A stretch of DNA of 53,462 nt from Glycomyces xiaoerkulensis. Lineage in GTDB: Bacteria; Actinomycetota; Actinomycetes; Mycobacteriales; Micromonosporaceae. The DNA lies in assembly GCF_002798405.1 (NCBI RefSeq), contig NZ_PGGV01000008.1, positions 1 through 53,462 of the forward strand, written 5' to 3'. Below the pieces are notes generated by a model. That model ran no database searches and had not been told where the DNA came from. It saw only the letters and a list, made by a program, of their open reading frames with translations. Position 1 is the first letter of the stretch. Each line of letters starts with the position of its first letter. This document shows positions 41,447 through 51,136 of the stretch, one piece after another. The position numbers and the translations under genes are program-made.

Positions 41447-42124
41447 GTGACGACACTGCTCATCGTCGACGACCATCCGCTGCAGCGCATGGGGTTCCGG
41501 ATGCTAGTGGAGAGCCAGCCGGACCTGACGGTGCTGGGTGAGGCCGACAACGGCGCCGACGCGGTCCGCATGGCCGGGGACCTGGCTCCGGAGGTGGTGC
41601 TCATGGACGTGCGCATGCCGGGCATGGACGGCATCGAGGCGACCAAGCGGATCATCGCCTCCGGTGTGCGCAGCCGGGTGCTGGTGCTGACCACGTTCGA
41701 CCTCGACGAGTACGCCTACGCGGCGCTGCGGTCGGGGGCCAGCGGGTTCCTGGTCAAGGACGCCCAGCCCGAGGAGCTGCTGTCGGGCATCCGGGTGGTG
41801 GCCGACGGGGACGCGGTGGTGGCCCCGAAGCTGACCCGCCGCCTGCTCGACCGGTTCGCCGATCAGTTTCCGGTCGAGGGCGAGCCGTCCCACCGGGAGG
41901 CCGCCGAGCAGTTGGCGGTGCTGACCGACCGGGAGCGGGAGGTGCTGACCGCGATCGGCCGGGGCTGGAACAACGTCGAGATCGCCGAGCGGTTCCACCT
42001 GGCCGAGTCGACGGTGAAGACGCACGTGGGGCGGGTCCTGGCCAAGATCGACGCGCGCGACCGAGTGCAGGCGGTCATCTTCGCCTACAACACCGGCCTG
42101 GTCTCCCCTGACAACCACTCCTGA
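41447..42124 (+). CDS. LuxR/NarL-family response regulator
   Basis: About 225 residues. Receiver domain with acidic pair (8-9), phospho-acceptor Asp54 in [10 protein letters not shown] and Lys in GFLVKDAQ; C-terminal LuxR helix-turn-helix ([43 protein letters not shown]). I chose the GTG at 41447, with GAGGAAG upstream, over a GTG 15 bases earlier. Partner of the kinase gene before it, likely controlling the exporter operon. Its end overlaps the convergent GNAT gene by 40 bases. Confidence 0.92.
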   Translation: MTTLLIVDDHPLQRMGFRMLVESQPDLTVLGEADNGADAVRMAGDLAPEVVLMDVRMPGMDGIEATKRIIASGVRSRVLVLTTFDLDEYAYAALRSGASGFLVKDAQPEELLSGIRVVADGDAVVAPKLTRRLLDRFADQFPVEGEPSHREAAEQLAVLTDREREVLTAIGRGWNNVEIAERFHLAESTVKTHVGRVLAKIDARDRVQAVIFAYNTGLVSPDNHS

Positions 42125-42684
42125 CGGTCCGGCCGACCCCCGCCTCGGGGCCGGGTCGGCACCCAGAACCGGAGCTTCTTGCCGCGCCGGTCCTCGTAGA
42201 CGCCGCCGTTGCGTTCGATGACCTTGCGGGAGGCGACGTTGTCCCGGTCGCAGGTGATGAGGGCCCGGTCGATGCCCAGTTCCGCCGCGCGGGGCAGGGC
42301 GGCGGCGAGCATGGCGGTGGCGTGGCCCCGGCGCCGGGCGCTGGGACGCATGTCGTAGCCGATATGCCCGCCGATGTCGGACAGTTGCTGGTTGAGCCGG
42401 TGGCGGATGGAGATGCGGCCCAGGTAGCGGTCGCCCTCGACCCACCAGTAGACGGACATGGGCACGAAGTATTCGGGCGGGTCGGTCTCCCAGCGCCCTT
42501 CGAATTCCAGGAAGTCGGCGACCCAGGTCGACCCCTCGCGGCGGTTCGCGAAGTTGCGGATGATGTCGCCGGTGAGGCTGTTGTCGTCGGGCCCGCCCCG
42601 CCCTTCGGCGATGAACTCGTCGATGGCCTCGGCGAACGATTCGCCGAGGCGCACGGTGGGCCGGATCAGCTCGGGCATGCCCAT
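42085..42684 (-). CDS. GNAT family N-acetyltransferase
   Basis: About 199 residues. Acetyl-CoA binding motif A is IGYDMRPSARRRGHATAMLAAALPRA, and motif B ITCDRDNVASRKVIERNGGVYE. The family is like the enzymes acetylating small molecules or peptides; the substrate is unknown. ATG at 42684 (MGMPELIRP) or 42678. There is no ribosome site, and a leaderless message is possible. Tail-to-tail overlap of 40 bases with the response regulator gene. Confidence 0.85.
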   Translation of the reverse strand: MGMPELIRPTVRLGESFAEAIDEFIAEGRGGPDDNSLTGDIIRNFANRREGSTWVADFLEFEGRWETDPPEYFVPMSVYWWVEGDRYLGRISIRHRLNQQLSDIGGHIGYDMRPSARRRGHATAMLAAALPRAAELGIDRALITCDRDNVASRKVIERNGGVYEDRRGKKLRFWVPTRPRGGGRPDRQEWLSGETRPVL

Positions 42685-42781
42685 GACGCTAAGCGAAGCC
42701 GATCGGGTCCACAAGCGCATTCACCGATCCCGCGGCGCCGTGGCCGACCGGCGACGGCGCCGAACCGGCGTTCTCGGACGG

Positions 42782-43353
42782 TCAGGCCACCGGTTGGGCG
42801 GCGTCCATGCTGGCGACTCGGGCGGCGCGCAGCAGCCCGGGGAGGTCGCGGGTGCGGCCGCCGCGCAGGAGCAGCACCAGCCACGGGTCGTCGTCCATCC
42901 TGGCGGCGCTGACCAGGGAGACGGCCAGGATGTGGGCGCAGACGTCGCGGTTGTCGGCGCAGCCGCAGGAGGTGGTGAGGCGGTTGTACGGCTCGGCGAG
43001 GTGCTTCTTGGGCAGCAGGCGCATCCCCGCCTCGGCCAGGACGTCGTCGATGCGTTTGGGGAGCCGGCCGGCGAGCAGCCCGGCCACGCAGGAGGGCGAC
43101 AGGGACAGGGCCGTCATGCCCCGGTTCCAGGTGGCGTTGTCGAACACCGGGATGCGGATGGCCGCCTCGAAGGTGCCGTTGGCGTCGGTGACGCTGCCGG
43201 AGACGACGCCGGGTTCGATCGAGAGGTCGGTGACGACGCCCTGTCCGGCCAGGGAGCGCCCCTTGACGATGCGCTGGTCGGGATAGTTCAGTCCGATCGT
43301 CTCCAGGGCGCGCCACCATTTGCGCCCCCACCAGGTCCTGCCGTACGGGTCGC

Positions 43354-43357
<4 letters not shown>
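42782..43357 (-). CDS. SWIM zinc finger protein
   Basis: About 191 residues. The zinc motif CxCx6CxH is C131, C133, C140 and H142 (SCGCADNRDVCAHI). The N terminus (TWWGRKWWRALE) and the segment around RGRSLAGQG-like KGRSLAGQGVV are conserved in the SWIM proteins that accompany bacterial SNF2 helicases. Its ATG overlaps the helicase TGA (ATGA), so the two are made together and probably act as one unit on nucleic acid or chromosome-bound proteins; the actual role is not known. Confidence 0.85.
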
Positions 43358-45300
<1,943 letters not shown>

Positions 45301-45366
45301 AGGTGGGGTCTCGTTCCCAAACTCGCGCCGCCGGTTTGCGGGGGTTTGGGTGCTTCATCGGAGAAC

Positions 45367-45390
45367 GGGGCGGACCTGGCGGTCCGCCCC
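45367..45390 (-). terminator. terminator hairpin after GH43 gene
   Basis: A perfect 10-bp stem (45367-45376 with 45381-45390) with TGGC loop, 28 bases after the GH43 stop. No T tract. Same stem length and loop as the hairpin at 19352. Confidence 0.65.
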
Positions 45391-45417
45391 GCGGAACCTC
45401 GCGGAAGGTCGGTTTCG

Positions 45418-46923
45418 TCAGTTCCCGCTCACCGGGTCCAGCACCCATTGCTGGTCGGCCCCGCCGGTGGGCGTGTCCTGGCTGATGCGGCTGCCCGGGT
45501 CGGTCGCACCGTCCCACACGGTCAGCGACAGCGCCGAGAAGCGGTTCAGGAGCGTGACGGCTCCGCCGCTCTGCTCGACCCGCCACTGCTGGTTGACGCC
45601 GTTGAGGTCGTCCCACTGGACGATGGTCGCGCCGGGCTGGTCGTTCCACTCGAAGATGTCCAGCGCCAGCGACGAGTTGCGGTTCACCAGGCGGTAGAAG
45701 CCGTTGTCGGAGTACACGAAGCGCCACTGCTGATGGGCCTCGCCGGTGGGCTCCTGCTGAACGAGTTCGGCGCCGCCCTCGGTGGAGGCGCCCTCGATCC
45801 CCAGCGCGAGCTCCGAATGGGCGCTGGTGATCTCGTACCAGGCGTCGGTGTCGACCGCCGGACTCGGTTCGCCGCCGGCGGCGGGGCCGGACAGCACCGG
45901 CCAGCCGCGCTTCCATTCGAACCGTTCGATGCCGAAGGCGAAGCCGCCGGCCTGGTCGTAGGAGTGGTAGGCGATCAGTCCCTTGTCGAGGCTCTGACCG
46001 CCGGTGGCGACGTTGGTGCCGTGTTCGGCGAGTACGACGGTGCCGCCGCCGTCGGCCATGTCGACCCCGTCGCGGTCGAGGAAGGGTCCGGTCGGCGAGG
46101 TGGAGCGGCCCACCGCGATCGAGTAGGTGGAGTCGGCCCCCTCGCAGCAGACGCCGAGGGAGACGAACAGGTAGTAGTACTTGCCGTGCCGGATCAGGGT
46201 CGGGCCCTCGATGCCGTCGCCGCCCTGGCCGGCCACGTGGACCGGCTCGGCGCCCGCGGCGGGCTTGCCGGAGGGCCAGTCGAGCTCGAGGACGTAGATG
46301 CCGTTCCACCAGGAGCCGAAGACCATGTAGTGGGCCCCGTGGCGGTCGGCCAGGATCTCGGCGTCGATGGCGTTGTAGGGGTCGCCTTCATGCGATTCGA
46401 ACACCATGCCCCGGTCGACCCATTCGTAATCGGGGTCGGCCGGGTCGAGCGTGGTGTTGGTGGCCAGGCCGATCAGGGAGCGTTGGGAGCCGAAGGTGGA
46501 GGCGCTGTAGTAGACGTAGTAGGTCGCGCTCTTGTTGTCGTAGTGGACGGCGGGGGCCCAGAGGTTGTCGACCCCCGGGACGGCCTCCTCGACCCAGGCG
46601 GGTTTGGAGTCGAAGACGCTGCCGACGGTGCGCCAGGACTGGCCCCGGTCGAGCGACTGTCGGATGGGGACGGTGCCGTCGTTGAACGGGCCCCAGCCGG
46701 TGGCCAGCACGTACCAGGGCTCGTCCTTGCAGCCGGCCACCAGGGCGGGGTCGTGGGAGCCGAGCTCGCCGAGCATCGGCCCGGTGGGGGCGTCGGGTTC
46801 GCAGTCGAGGCGGCCGTCGGCGGTCGCGGCGGGCGCGGTGCCGAGCAGGGCGCCGATCACGGCCAGGGCGAGGGCCGCACTGAGCCAGGGACGGCGCCTG
46901 CGGGGTTCAACCAGGGGTTTCAT
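45418..46923 (-). CDS. secreted GH43 arabinanase-like enzyme with ricin-type lectin domain
   Basis: About 501 residues. Signal peptide (cut near ATA-DG, 35/36). The five-bladed GH43 propeller (about 45-365) shows the base Asp58 in SHDPALV, Asp187 in NAIDAEI and the acid Glu239 in GIEGPTL; the WAPAVHYDN and FGSWWNGIY segments suggest endo-alpha-1,5-arabinanase. The C-terminal beta-trefoil (about 372-501, CBM13) has three HQQW/NQQW/DQQW repeats. It likely cuts arabinan side chains of pectin. ATG at 46923 with GGAG six bases upstream. Single gene, terminator behind. Confidence 0.9.
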   Translation of the reverse strand: MKPLVEPRRRRPWLSAALALAVIGALLGTAPAATADGRLDCEPDAPTGPMLGELGSHDPALVAGCKDEPWYVLATGWGPFNDGTVPIRQSLDRGQSWRTVGSVFDSKPAWVEEAVPGVDNLWAPAVHYDNKSATYYVYYSASTFGSQRSLIGLATNTTLDPADPDYEWVDRGMVFESHEGDPYNAIDAEILADRHGAHYMVFGSWWNGIYVLELDWPSGKPAAGAEPVHVAGQGGDGIEGPTLIRHGKYYYLFVSLGVCCEGADSTYSIAVGRSTSPTGPFLDRDGVDMADGGGTVVLAEHGTNVATGGQSLDKGLIAYHSYDQAGGFAFGIERFEWKRGWPVLSGPAAGGEPSPAVDTDAWYEITSAHSELALGIEGASTEGGAELVQQEPTGEAHQQWRFVYSDNGFYRLVNRNSSLALDIFEWNDQPGATIVQWDDLNGVNQQWRVEQSGGAVTLLNRFSALSLTVWDGATDPGSRISQDTPTGGADQQWVLDPVSGN

Positions 46924-47016
46924 GTCGCTCCACGGAATGGTATATCGATAAAGTGGCCGGAACGTGTCGAGGCTAACCAGAAACCCGAAGGATGTCAATG
47001 CGGCGATCGGCCGCGG

Positions 47017-47445
47017 TCAACCGGTCGACGACGAGGAAGCCGTGCAGCGCATCGACAGGTCGACCTCGACCAGGCCGCGGAACAGCATGTAGCTCTCCTG
47101 GAGCTGCTCGTCGTCGCCCGGTTCGGTCTGGGCGACCATCTCCTGGACGCGGGCGCCGAACGAGTACGCCATCTCCGACAGCTCGGGATCGGTGATCTCG
47201 GAGGCGATCAGGTCGATCTCGTCGACCACCTGGTCGACGTTCTCGTGGTCGAGCTCGCCCATCATCTCCAGGGCCTCCCAGGTACGCCGGCAGTCCTCAG
47301 CGTAGAACTGGGAGTCCCGGTCGAACTCCTGCGGGTCGGGCTCGGGCGGCGCTACGGGGCCGCCCATGCACTGCGCCAGGAGCCAGATCAGCGACAGCAC
47401 GCCGATCACCCAGGCGAAGAGCTTGCCCAGTTGCAGATCGGTCAT
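47017..47445 (-). CDS. hypothetical membrane-anchored protein
   Basis: 142 residues. One N-terminal membrane helix (about 8-28) is followed by a Pro-rich stretch and an acidic helical domain rich in Glu, Asp and Met with two Cys residues (CRRTW, MRCTA) that might pair outside the cell. No family recognised. ATG start without a strong ribosome site. Upstream of the GH43 gene on the same strand, with about 93 bases between them, and divergent from kdgK. Confidence 0.6.
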   Translation of the reverse strand: MTDLQLGKLFAWVIGVLSLIWLLAQCMGGPVAPPEPDPQEFDRDSQFYAEDCRRTWEALEMMGELDHENVDQVVDEIDLIASEITDPELSEMAYSFGARVQEMVAQTEPGDDEQLQESYMLFRGLVEVDLSMRCTASSSSTG

Positions 47446-47617
47446 CGATCACACTCTCGGTGGAACTCACGAGCCGCGACCTGCCGCCACCGGGCGGCGA
47501 CTCGAACCTGTGGGCTGATGGCTCGCCTCCGAGTCTAACGCGGACATCGACAGCCGCGGATACGCATGTGCCGACACCGGCCGGTAGTCTGGGGCCTCCC
47601 CACCGTAAGGAGCGCCA

Positions 47618-48538
47618 ATGGAAGTCCTCTGCCTCGGCGAATCGATGGCCGTGTTCACGCCCTCCCCGTCGACGTCCCTCCGCCACGCCGGAGAGCTGCG
47701 CGCCGGTGTCGCCGGCGCCGAATCCAACGTCGCCGTCAGCCTGGCGCTGCTCGGCACGGACGCGGCCTGGAGGGGCAAGGTCGGCGACGACCCGTTCGGG
47801 AAGCGCATCCTCGACGTACTGCGCGACGCCGGCGTCGACTGCGACGGCGTGGAAGTCGACCCGGACCGCCCCACCGGGATCTACTTCAAGGACCCGCGGC
47901 CCGGCGACGGCACCAAGGTCCACTACTACCGCGCCGGCTCGGCCGCCTCCGCCATGGGACCCGGCCAGCTCGCGGGCACCGCACCCCCCGAGATCCTGCA
48001 CCTGTCGGGCATCACCCCGGCGCTGTCGGAGACGTGCCACGGACTGGTCCGCGAGCTCGTGGTCGACCGGGCGCTGGCCCCGGCGACGGTGAGCTTCGAC
48101 GTCAACTACCGCCCCGCGCTCTGGCCGGTCGAGCGGGCCGCCCCCGTGCTCGCGGGCCTGGCCGACGCCGCCGACATCTGCTTCGTCGGCCTCGACGAGG
48201 CCGAGACGCTGTGGGAGTGCAAGACCCCCGACGACGTCCGCGCCCGACTGCCCGCAGTGCAGACGCTGGTGATCAAGGACGGCGGCGAGGGCGTCACCTG
48301 CTACGAAGGGGACCGACGCCTCTACTCCCCCGCCGATGCGGTCGACATCGTCGAACCGGTGGGAGCCGGTGACGCCTTCGCTTCGGGCTTCCTCTACGGT
48401 CGTCTCAAGGGCGTTAGTGCAAGCGCTTGCATGTCGCTGGGGCACCGGCTCGCCGCCGGAGCCCTCCAGACCGTAGGCGACCTCGCCGCGCCCCCGAGTC
48501 CCAAGACCGTCAAATCCCTGCTGGAGCACCGACCATGA
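47618..48538 (+). CDS. kdgK: 2-keto-3-deoxygluconate kinase (PfkB family)
   Basis: 306 residues. Phosphorylates KDG to KDPG with ATP. N-terminal PfkB start LCLGESMAVFTP, GGxxxN-like region GAESNVAVSLALLG (33-46), and the C-terminal signature with anion hole GAGDAF (249-254), catalytic Asp252. GTK and FKDP segments fit KDG kinases. AAGGAG precedes the ATG. The stop overlaps the aldolase start (ATGA). Codons 266-272 are unusual for this genome (GTT AGT GCA AGC GCT) and encode a perfect palindrome. Confidence 0.9.
   Translation: MEVLCLGESMAVFTPSPSTSLRHAGELRAGVAGAESNVAVSLALLGTDAAWRGKVGDDPFGKRILDVLRDAGVDCDGVEVDPDRPTGIYFKDPRPGDGTKVHYYRAGSAASAMGPGQLAGTAPPEILHLSGITPALSETCHGLVRELVVDRALAPATVSFDVNYRPALWPVERAAPVLAGLADAADICFVGLDEAETLWECKTPDDVRARLPAVQTLVIKDGGEGVTCYEGDRRLYSPADAVDIVEPVGAGDAFASGFLYGRLKGVSASACMSLGHRLAAGALQTVGDLAAPPSPKTVKSLLEHRP
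48418..48431. promoter_or_regulatory. intragenic LacI-type operator (TGCAAGCGCTTGCA)
   Basis: A perfect 14-base palindrome with the central AAGCGCTT typical of LacI-family sites, located inside kdgK 104 bases before the aldolase ATG. It is spelled with codons that are rare in the neighbouring genes, which suggests selection for the DNA site. A bound repressor could act as a roadblock or govern an internal promoter for the aldolase gene. Confidence 0.55.
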
Positions 48539-49140
48539 GCATCGACTTCGACACCCTCTTCGACGGCCGACGCGTGATGGCCATCCTGCGCGGCCTGCCG
48601 CCGGACGAGACCGTCGCGATGGCCCGCGCCGCCTGGGCCGGCGGCGTCGACCTCGTCGAGGTCCCGATCGGCAGGCCCGGCCAGGAGAAGGCCCTGGCCG
48701 CCGTGGTCGAGGCCGCACGGGACGGCGGCCACCAGGTCGGGGCGGGCACCGTCGTCTCCAGCGACCACGTGAGACGGGCGGCCGAGGCCGGCGCGGTCTA
48801 CACCGTCGCGCCGGGCCTGGACGCCCAGGTCCTCGAGGCCTCTGGCAGCGCCGGGCTCCCCCACCTGCCGGGCGTCGCGACCGCCAGCGAACTGCAGCTC
48901 GCGGCCCGGCTCGGCTGCCGGTGGGTGAAGGTCTTCCCGGCCTCGACCCTGGGACCGGGCTGGTTCAAGGCGATGGCCGGTCCGTTCCCCGACATGCGGT
49001 GCGTCGCCACCGGGGGCGTCGGCGTGAACGAGGTCGGCGCCTACCTCCGGGCGGGCGCCTCGGTCGTGGGCGTCGGGTCGGCCCTGGCCGAACCCGAATC
49101 GCTCGAACTGCTGGCCGAGCAGATCAGGGAAGCATCCTAG
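48535..49140 (+). CDS. eda: KDPG aldolase
   Basis: About 201 residues. Class I aldolase splitting 2-keto-3-deoxy-6-phosphogluconate into pyruvate and glyceraldehyde-3-phosphate. Schiff-base Lys132 lies in WVKVFPAS, the acid Glu42 in VEVPIG, and the phosphate loop in ATGGV. The ATG overlaps the kdgK stop, so the two are coupled and complete the KDG branch. No dehydratase or isomerase gene is in the window, so the KDG comes from elsewhere. Stop overlaps the convergent apt stop by 4 bases. Confidence 0.9.
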   Translation: MSIDFDTLFDGRRVMAILRGLPPDETVAMARAAWAGGVDLVEVPIGRPGQEKALAAVVEAARDGGHQVGAGTVVSSDHVRRAAEAGAVYTVAPGLDAQVLEASGSAGLPHLPGVATASELQLAARLGCRWVKVFPASTLGPGWFKAMAGPFPDMRCVATGGVGVNEVGAYLRAGASVVGVGSALAEPESLELLAEQIREAS

Positions 49141-49652
49141 AGCGGGCCGAGCAGGGAGACCACGCGGTGGCCCTCGAGCCGGTCGCGCCCGGCGAGGGCC
49201 CCGATCTCCAGCAGCGCGGCGCAGGCGACCACCGTGCCGCCCAGGCCCTCCACGAGCCTGACGCCGGCGGCCATCGACTCACCGGTGGCGATCACGTCGT
49301 CCACCAGCAGGATCCGGTCCCCCGGTGCGACCGCGTCGGCGTGGATCTCCACTCCGACCTCGGCGTACTCGCTGCTGTAGGTCTCCACCGCCGCTTCGCG
49401 AGGCAGCTTGCCGGACTTCCTGATCGGGATGAGCGGCTTCGCGGTCCGATCGGCCAGCGGTGCGGCCCATAGGAAACCACGGGCGTCGAAGGCGGCGATC
49501 GCGTCGAAGGTGTGGGCGCCGCACCGGCGCTCCAGTTCGTCCATCGAAGCCCGGAACGCCTCCGGCGCGGCCAGCAGCGGGGTGATGTCGCGGAACCCGA
49601 CCCCCGGCACGGGGAAGTCGGGCACGACGGGCACGTAGTCGGTCAGGTCCAC
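49137..49652 (-). CDS. apt: adenine phosphoribosyltransferase
   Basis: 171 residues, full length. Salvages adenine to AMP with PRPP. The PRPP loop is ILLVDDVIATGES (114-126), the family start VPVVPDFPVPGVGFRDITPLL is present, and DARGFLWAAPLA is the conserved mid-domain. GTG start with no ribosome site; TAGGCT about 7 bases upstream suggests a leaderless message. Upstream lies a 40-base palindrome separating it from the DUF4234 gene. Confidence 0.92.
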   Translation of the reverse strand: MDLTDYVPVVPDFPVPGVGFRDITPLLAAPEAFRASMDELERRCGAHTFDAIAAFDARGFLWAAPLADRTAKPLIPIRKSGKLPREAAVETYSSEYAEVGVEIHADAVAPGDRILLVDDVIATGESMAAGVRLVEGLGGTVVACAALLEIGALAGRDRLEGHRVVSLLGPL

Positions 49653-49673
49653 TGCGCCAGCCTATCGGGTCCC

Positions 49674-49713
49674 GCCCGGGTGGGGTCCGGCCGCGGCCGG
49701 ACCCCACCCGGGC
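49674..49713 (-). terminator. 40-base perfect palindrome, terminator of DUF4234 gene
   Basis: Positions 49674-49713 are a fully perfect inverted repeat (two 19-base arms around GC). It begins 6 bases after the DUF4234 stop, which fits a terminator, though with essentially no loop it might also cruciform. It ends 21 bases before the apt start, so it also separates the apt promoter region from upstream transcription. Confidence 0.65.
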
Positions 49714-49719
49714 GACGGC

Positions 49720-50106
49720 TCAGGCTACCGCGCCCTGCCGCTGCTGGACGGCCTGGACGACCAGGTTCTGCTGGCCTTGGACGTAGACGGTGTGGGTGCT
49801 GACCACGAACACCAGGAGGGTGGCCACTCCGGTGCTGAAGGTCGGCTGCAGGCCGGCGGCCTGCTGCTGGGCCCGCATCGAGGCGCAGAAGTTGAACCAG
49901 TTGATCGCCGGCCAGATCATCAGGGTGAACCCGCCGAAGATCATCGACAGCACCGCGCCGGCCGGGGAGACGTTCTTGGGGTTCTGCGGGCTGACGGCCT
50001 GCACCTGCTGGCACGTCTTGTGCGCCCAGACGAGTCCGTAGATGCCGATGGTGACGAGGTTGAGCACCCACACGCCGAAGGGGTTGCGGGTCTTGAGTTC
50101 AGGCAT
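49720..50106 (-). CDS. DUF4234 domain membrane protein
   Basis: About 128 residues. The N terminus MPELKTRNPFGVWVLNLVTIGIYGLVWAHK is the DUF4234 pattern (R-N-P, first helix, then W-x-H-K), followed by two or three more hydrophobic helices. Function unknown. GGAG lies about 12 bases before the ATG at 50106. Single gene, with a strong hairpin behind. Confidence 0.8.
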   Translation of the reverse strand: MPELKTRNPFGVWVLNLVTIGIYGLVWAHKTCQQVQAVSPQNPKNVSPAGAVLSMIFGGFTLMIWPAINWFNFCASMRAQQQAAGLQPTFSTGVATLLVFVVSTHTVYVQGQQNLVVQAVQQRQGAVA

Positions 50107-50245
50107 TGCTCGATGGCTCCTCAATAGATGAACGGGGTGCGCCGCGGCCCCATCTGATCGGGCAAGTGCGGAACCGCGGCGATGACGAAGGTCACACTAG
50201 CACGGCTCCGCCACTCCGGGGGTCCGGCGATCCGGCAGGGCCGAT

Positions 50246-51136
50246 TCAGCCTTTGAGTCCGGTTTGGGCGACGCCTTGGACCAGATACCGCTGCAGGAAC
50301 AAGAACACGAACACCAGCGGCAGGATCGCGACCGCCGCGGCGGTGAACAACTGCGGCAGATTGATCGACTGCGAGGTCAGAAACGTCGACAACGCCACCT
50401 GCACCGTCCACGAGTCAGGCGACCGCCCGATCACCAACGGCCACAGGAACGCATTCCACGAGGTCACGAACGTGATCACCGCCATCGCGGCCATGAACCC
50501 CTTCGAGTTCGGCATCACGATCCGCCAGAACGCACCCCAGTAGCCCAACCCGTCCACCCGGGCGGCCTCCTCCAGCTCTCTGGGGAAGCTCAGGAAGTAC
50601 TGCCGGCACAAAAAGGCCACGAACCCGTTGAACAACGGCGGGATGATCAACCCCCGCAGATCCGAGACCCACCCCAGGCTGGAGACCAGCACGAAACTGG
50701 GCACGAACGTGATCGCGCTGGGCACCATCAACGTCGCCAGAATCGCATAGAAGATCTTGTTCGCATGCCGGTGGGAGATCCGGGCCAGCCCGTACCCGGC
50801 GGTCGAACACAGAAACAGCGTCCCGACCGTGGTCAGCACCCCCACCACCGCCGAGTTCCACAGACTCCGCCCCATCGGCACCTTCGGATCGTTGAACAAC
50901 TCGGCCACGTTCGACCACGCCGGCGAGGAGGGAAACCACATCCACCCCGGCGCGGTGATCTCCTCGGTCGTGGCCAGGGCATTGCGCACGATCAGATAGA
51001 ACGGCACCAGAAACACCGCCGCCAGCAGCGACAGGCCGACCAGGTTGGCCGCCCGGGAGGCGGCCGAGCCGGCCCCGGGCCGGTAGCCCACCGGCCGCCG
51101 CCGGCCCTTCACACCAGCCGCCACCATCGCCCTCAC
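50246..51136 (-). CDS. sugar ABC transporter permease (MalG type)
   Basis: 296 residues, six helices. EAA loop ELEEAARVDGLGYWGAFWRIVMP. The GTG at 51136 overlaps the stop of the partner permease as GTGA. Codon choice differs from the left two thirds of the window: many TTG, GTG, GGT and GAT codons. It is the last gene of the importer in this direction; no ATPase gene follows, and I see no hairpin in the gap 50107-50245. Confidence 0.88.
   Translation of the reverse strand: MRAMVAAGVKGRRRPVGYRPGAGSAASRAANLVGLSLLAAVFLVPFYLIVRNALATTEEITAPGWMWFPSSPAWSNVAELFNDPKVPMGRSLWNSAVVGVLTTVGTLFLCSTAGYGLARISHRHANKIFYAILATLMVPSAITFVPSFVLVSSLGWVSDLRGLIIPPLFNGFVAFLCRQYFLSFPRELEEAARVDGLGYWGAFWRIVMPNSKGFMAAMAVITFVTSWNAFLWPLVIGRSPDSWTVQVALSTFLTSQSINLPQLFTAAAVAILPLVFVFLFLQRYLVQGVAQTGLKG

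Noticed and set aside
42720..42770. GGCGCCG/CGGCGCC stem between the GNAT start and SWIM stop
   Set aside because: Only 7 bp with a 14-base loop; expected by chance in such GC-rich DNA.
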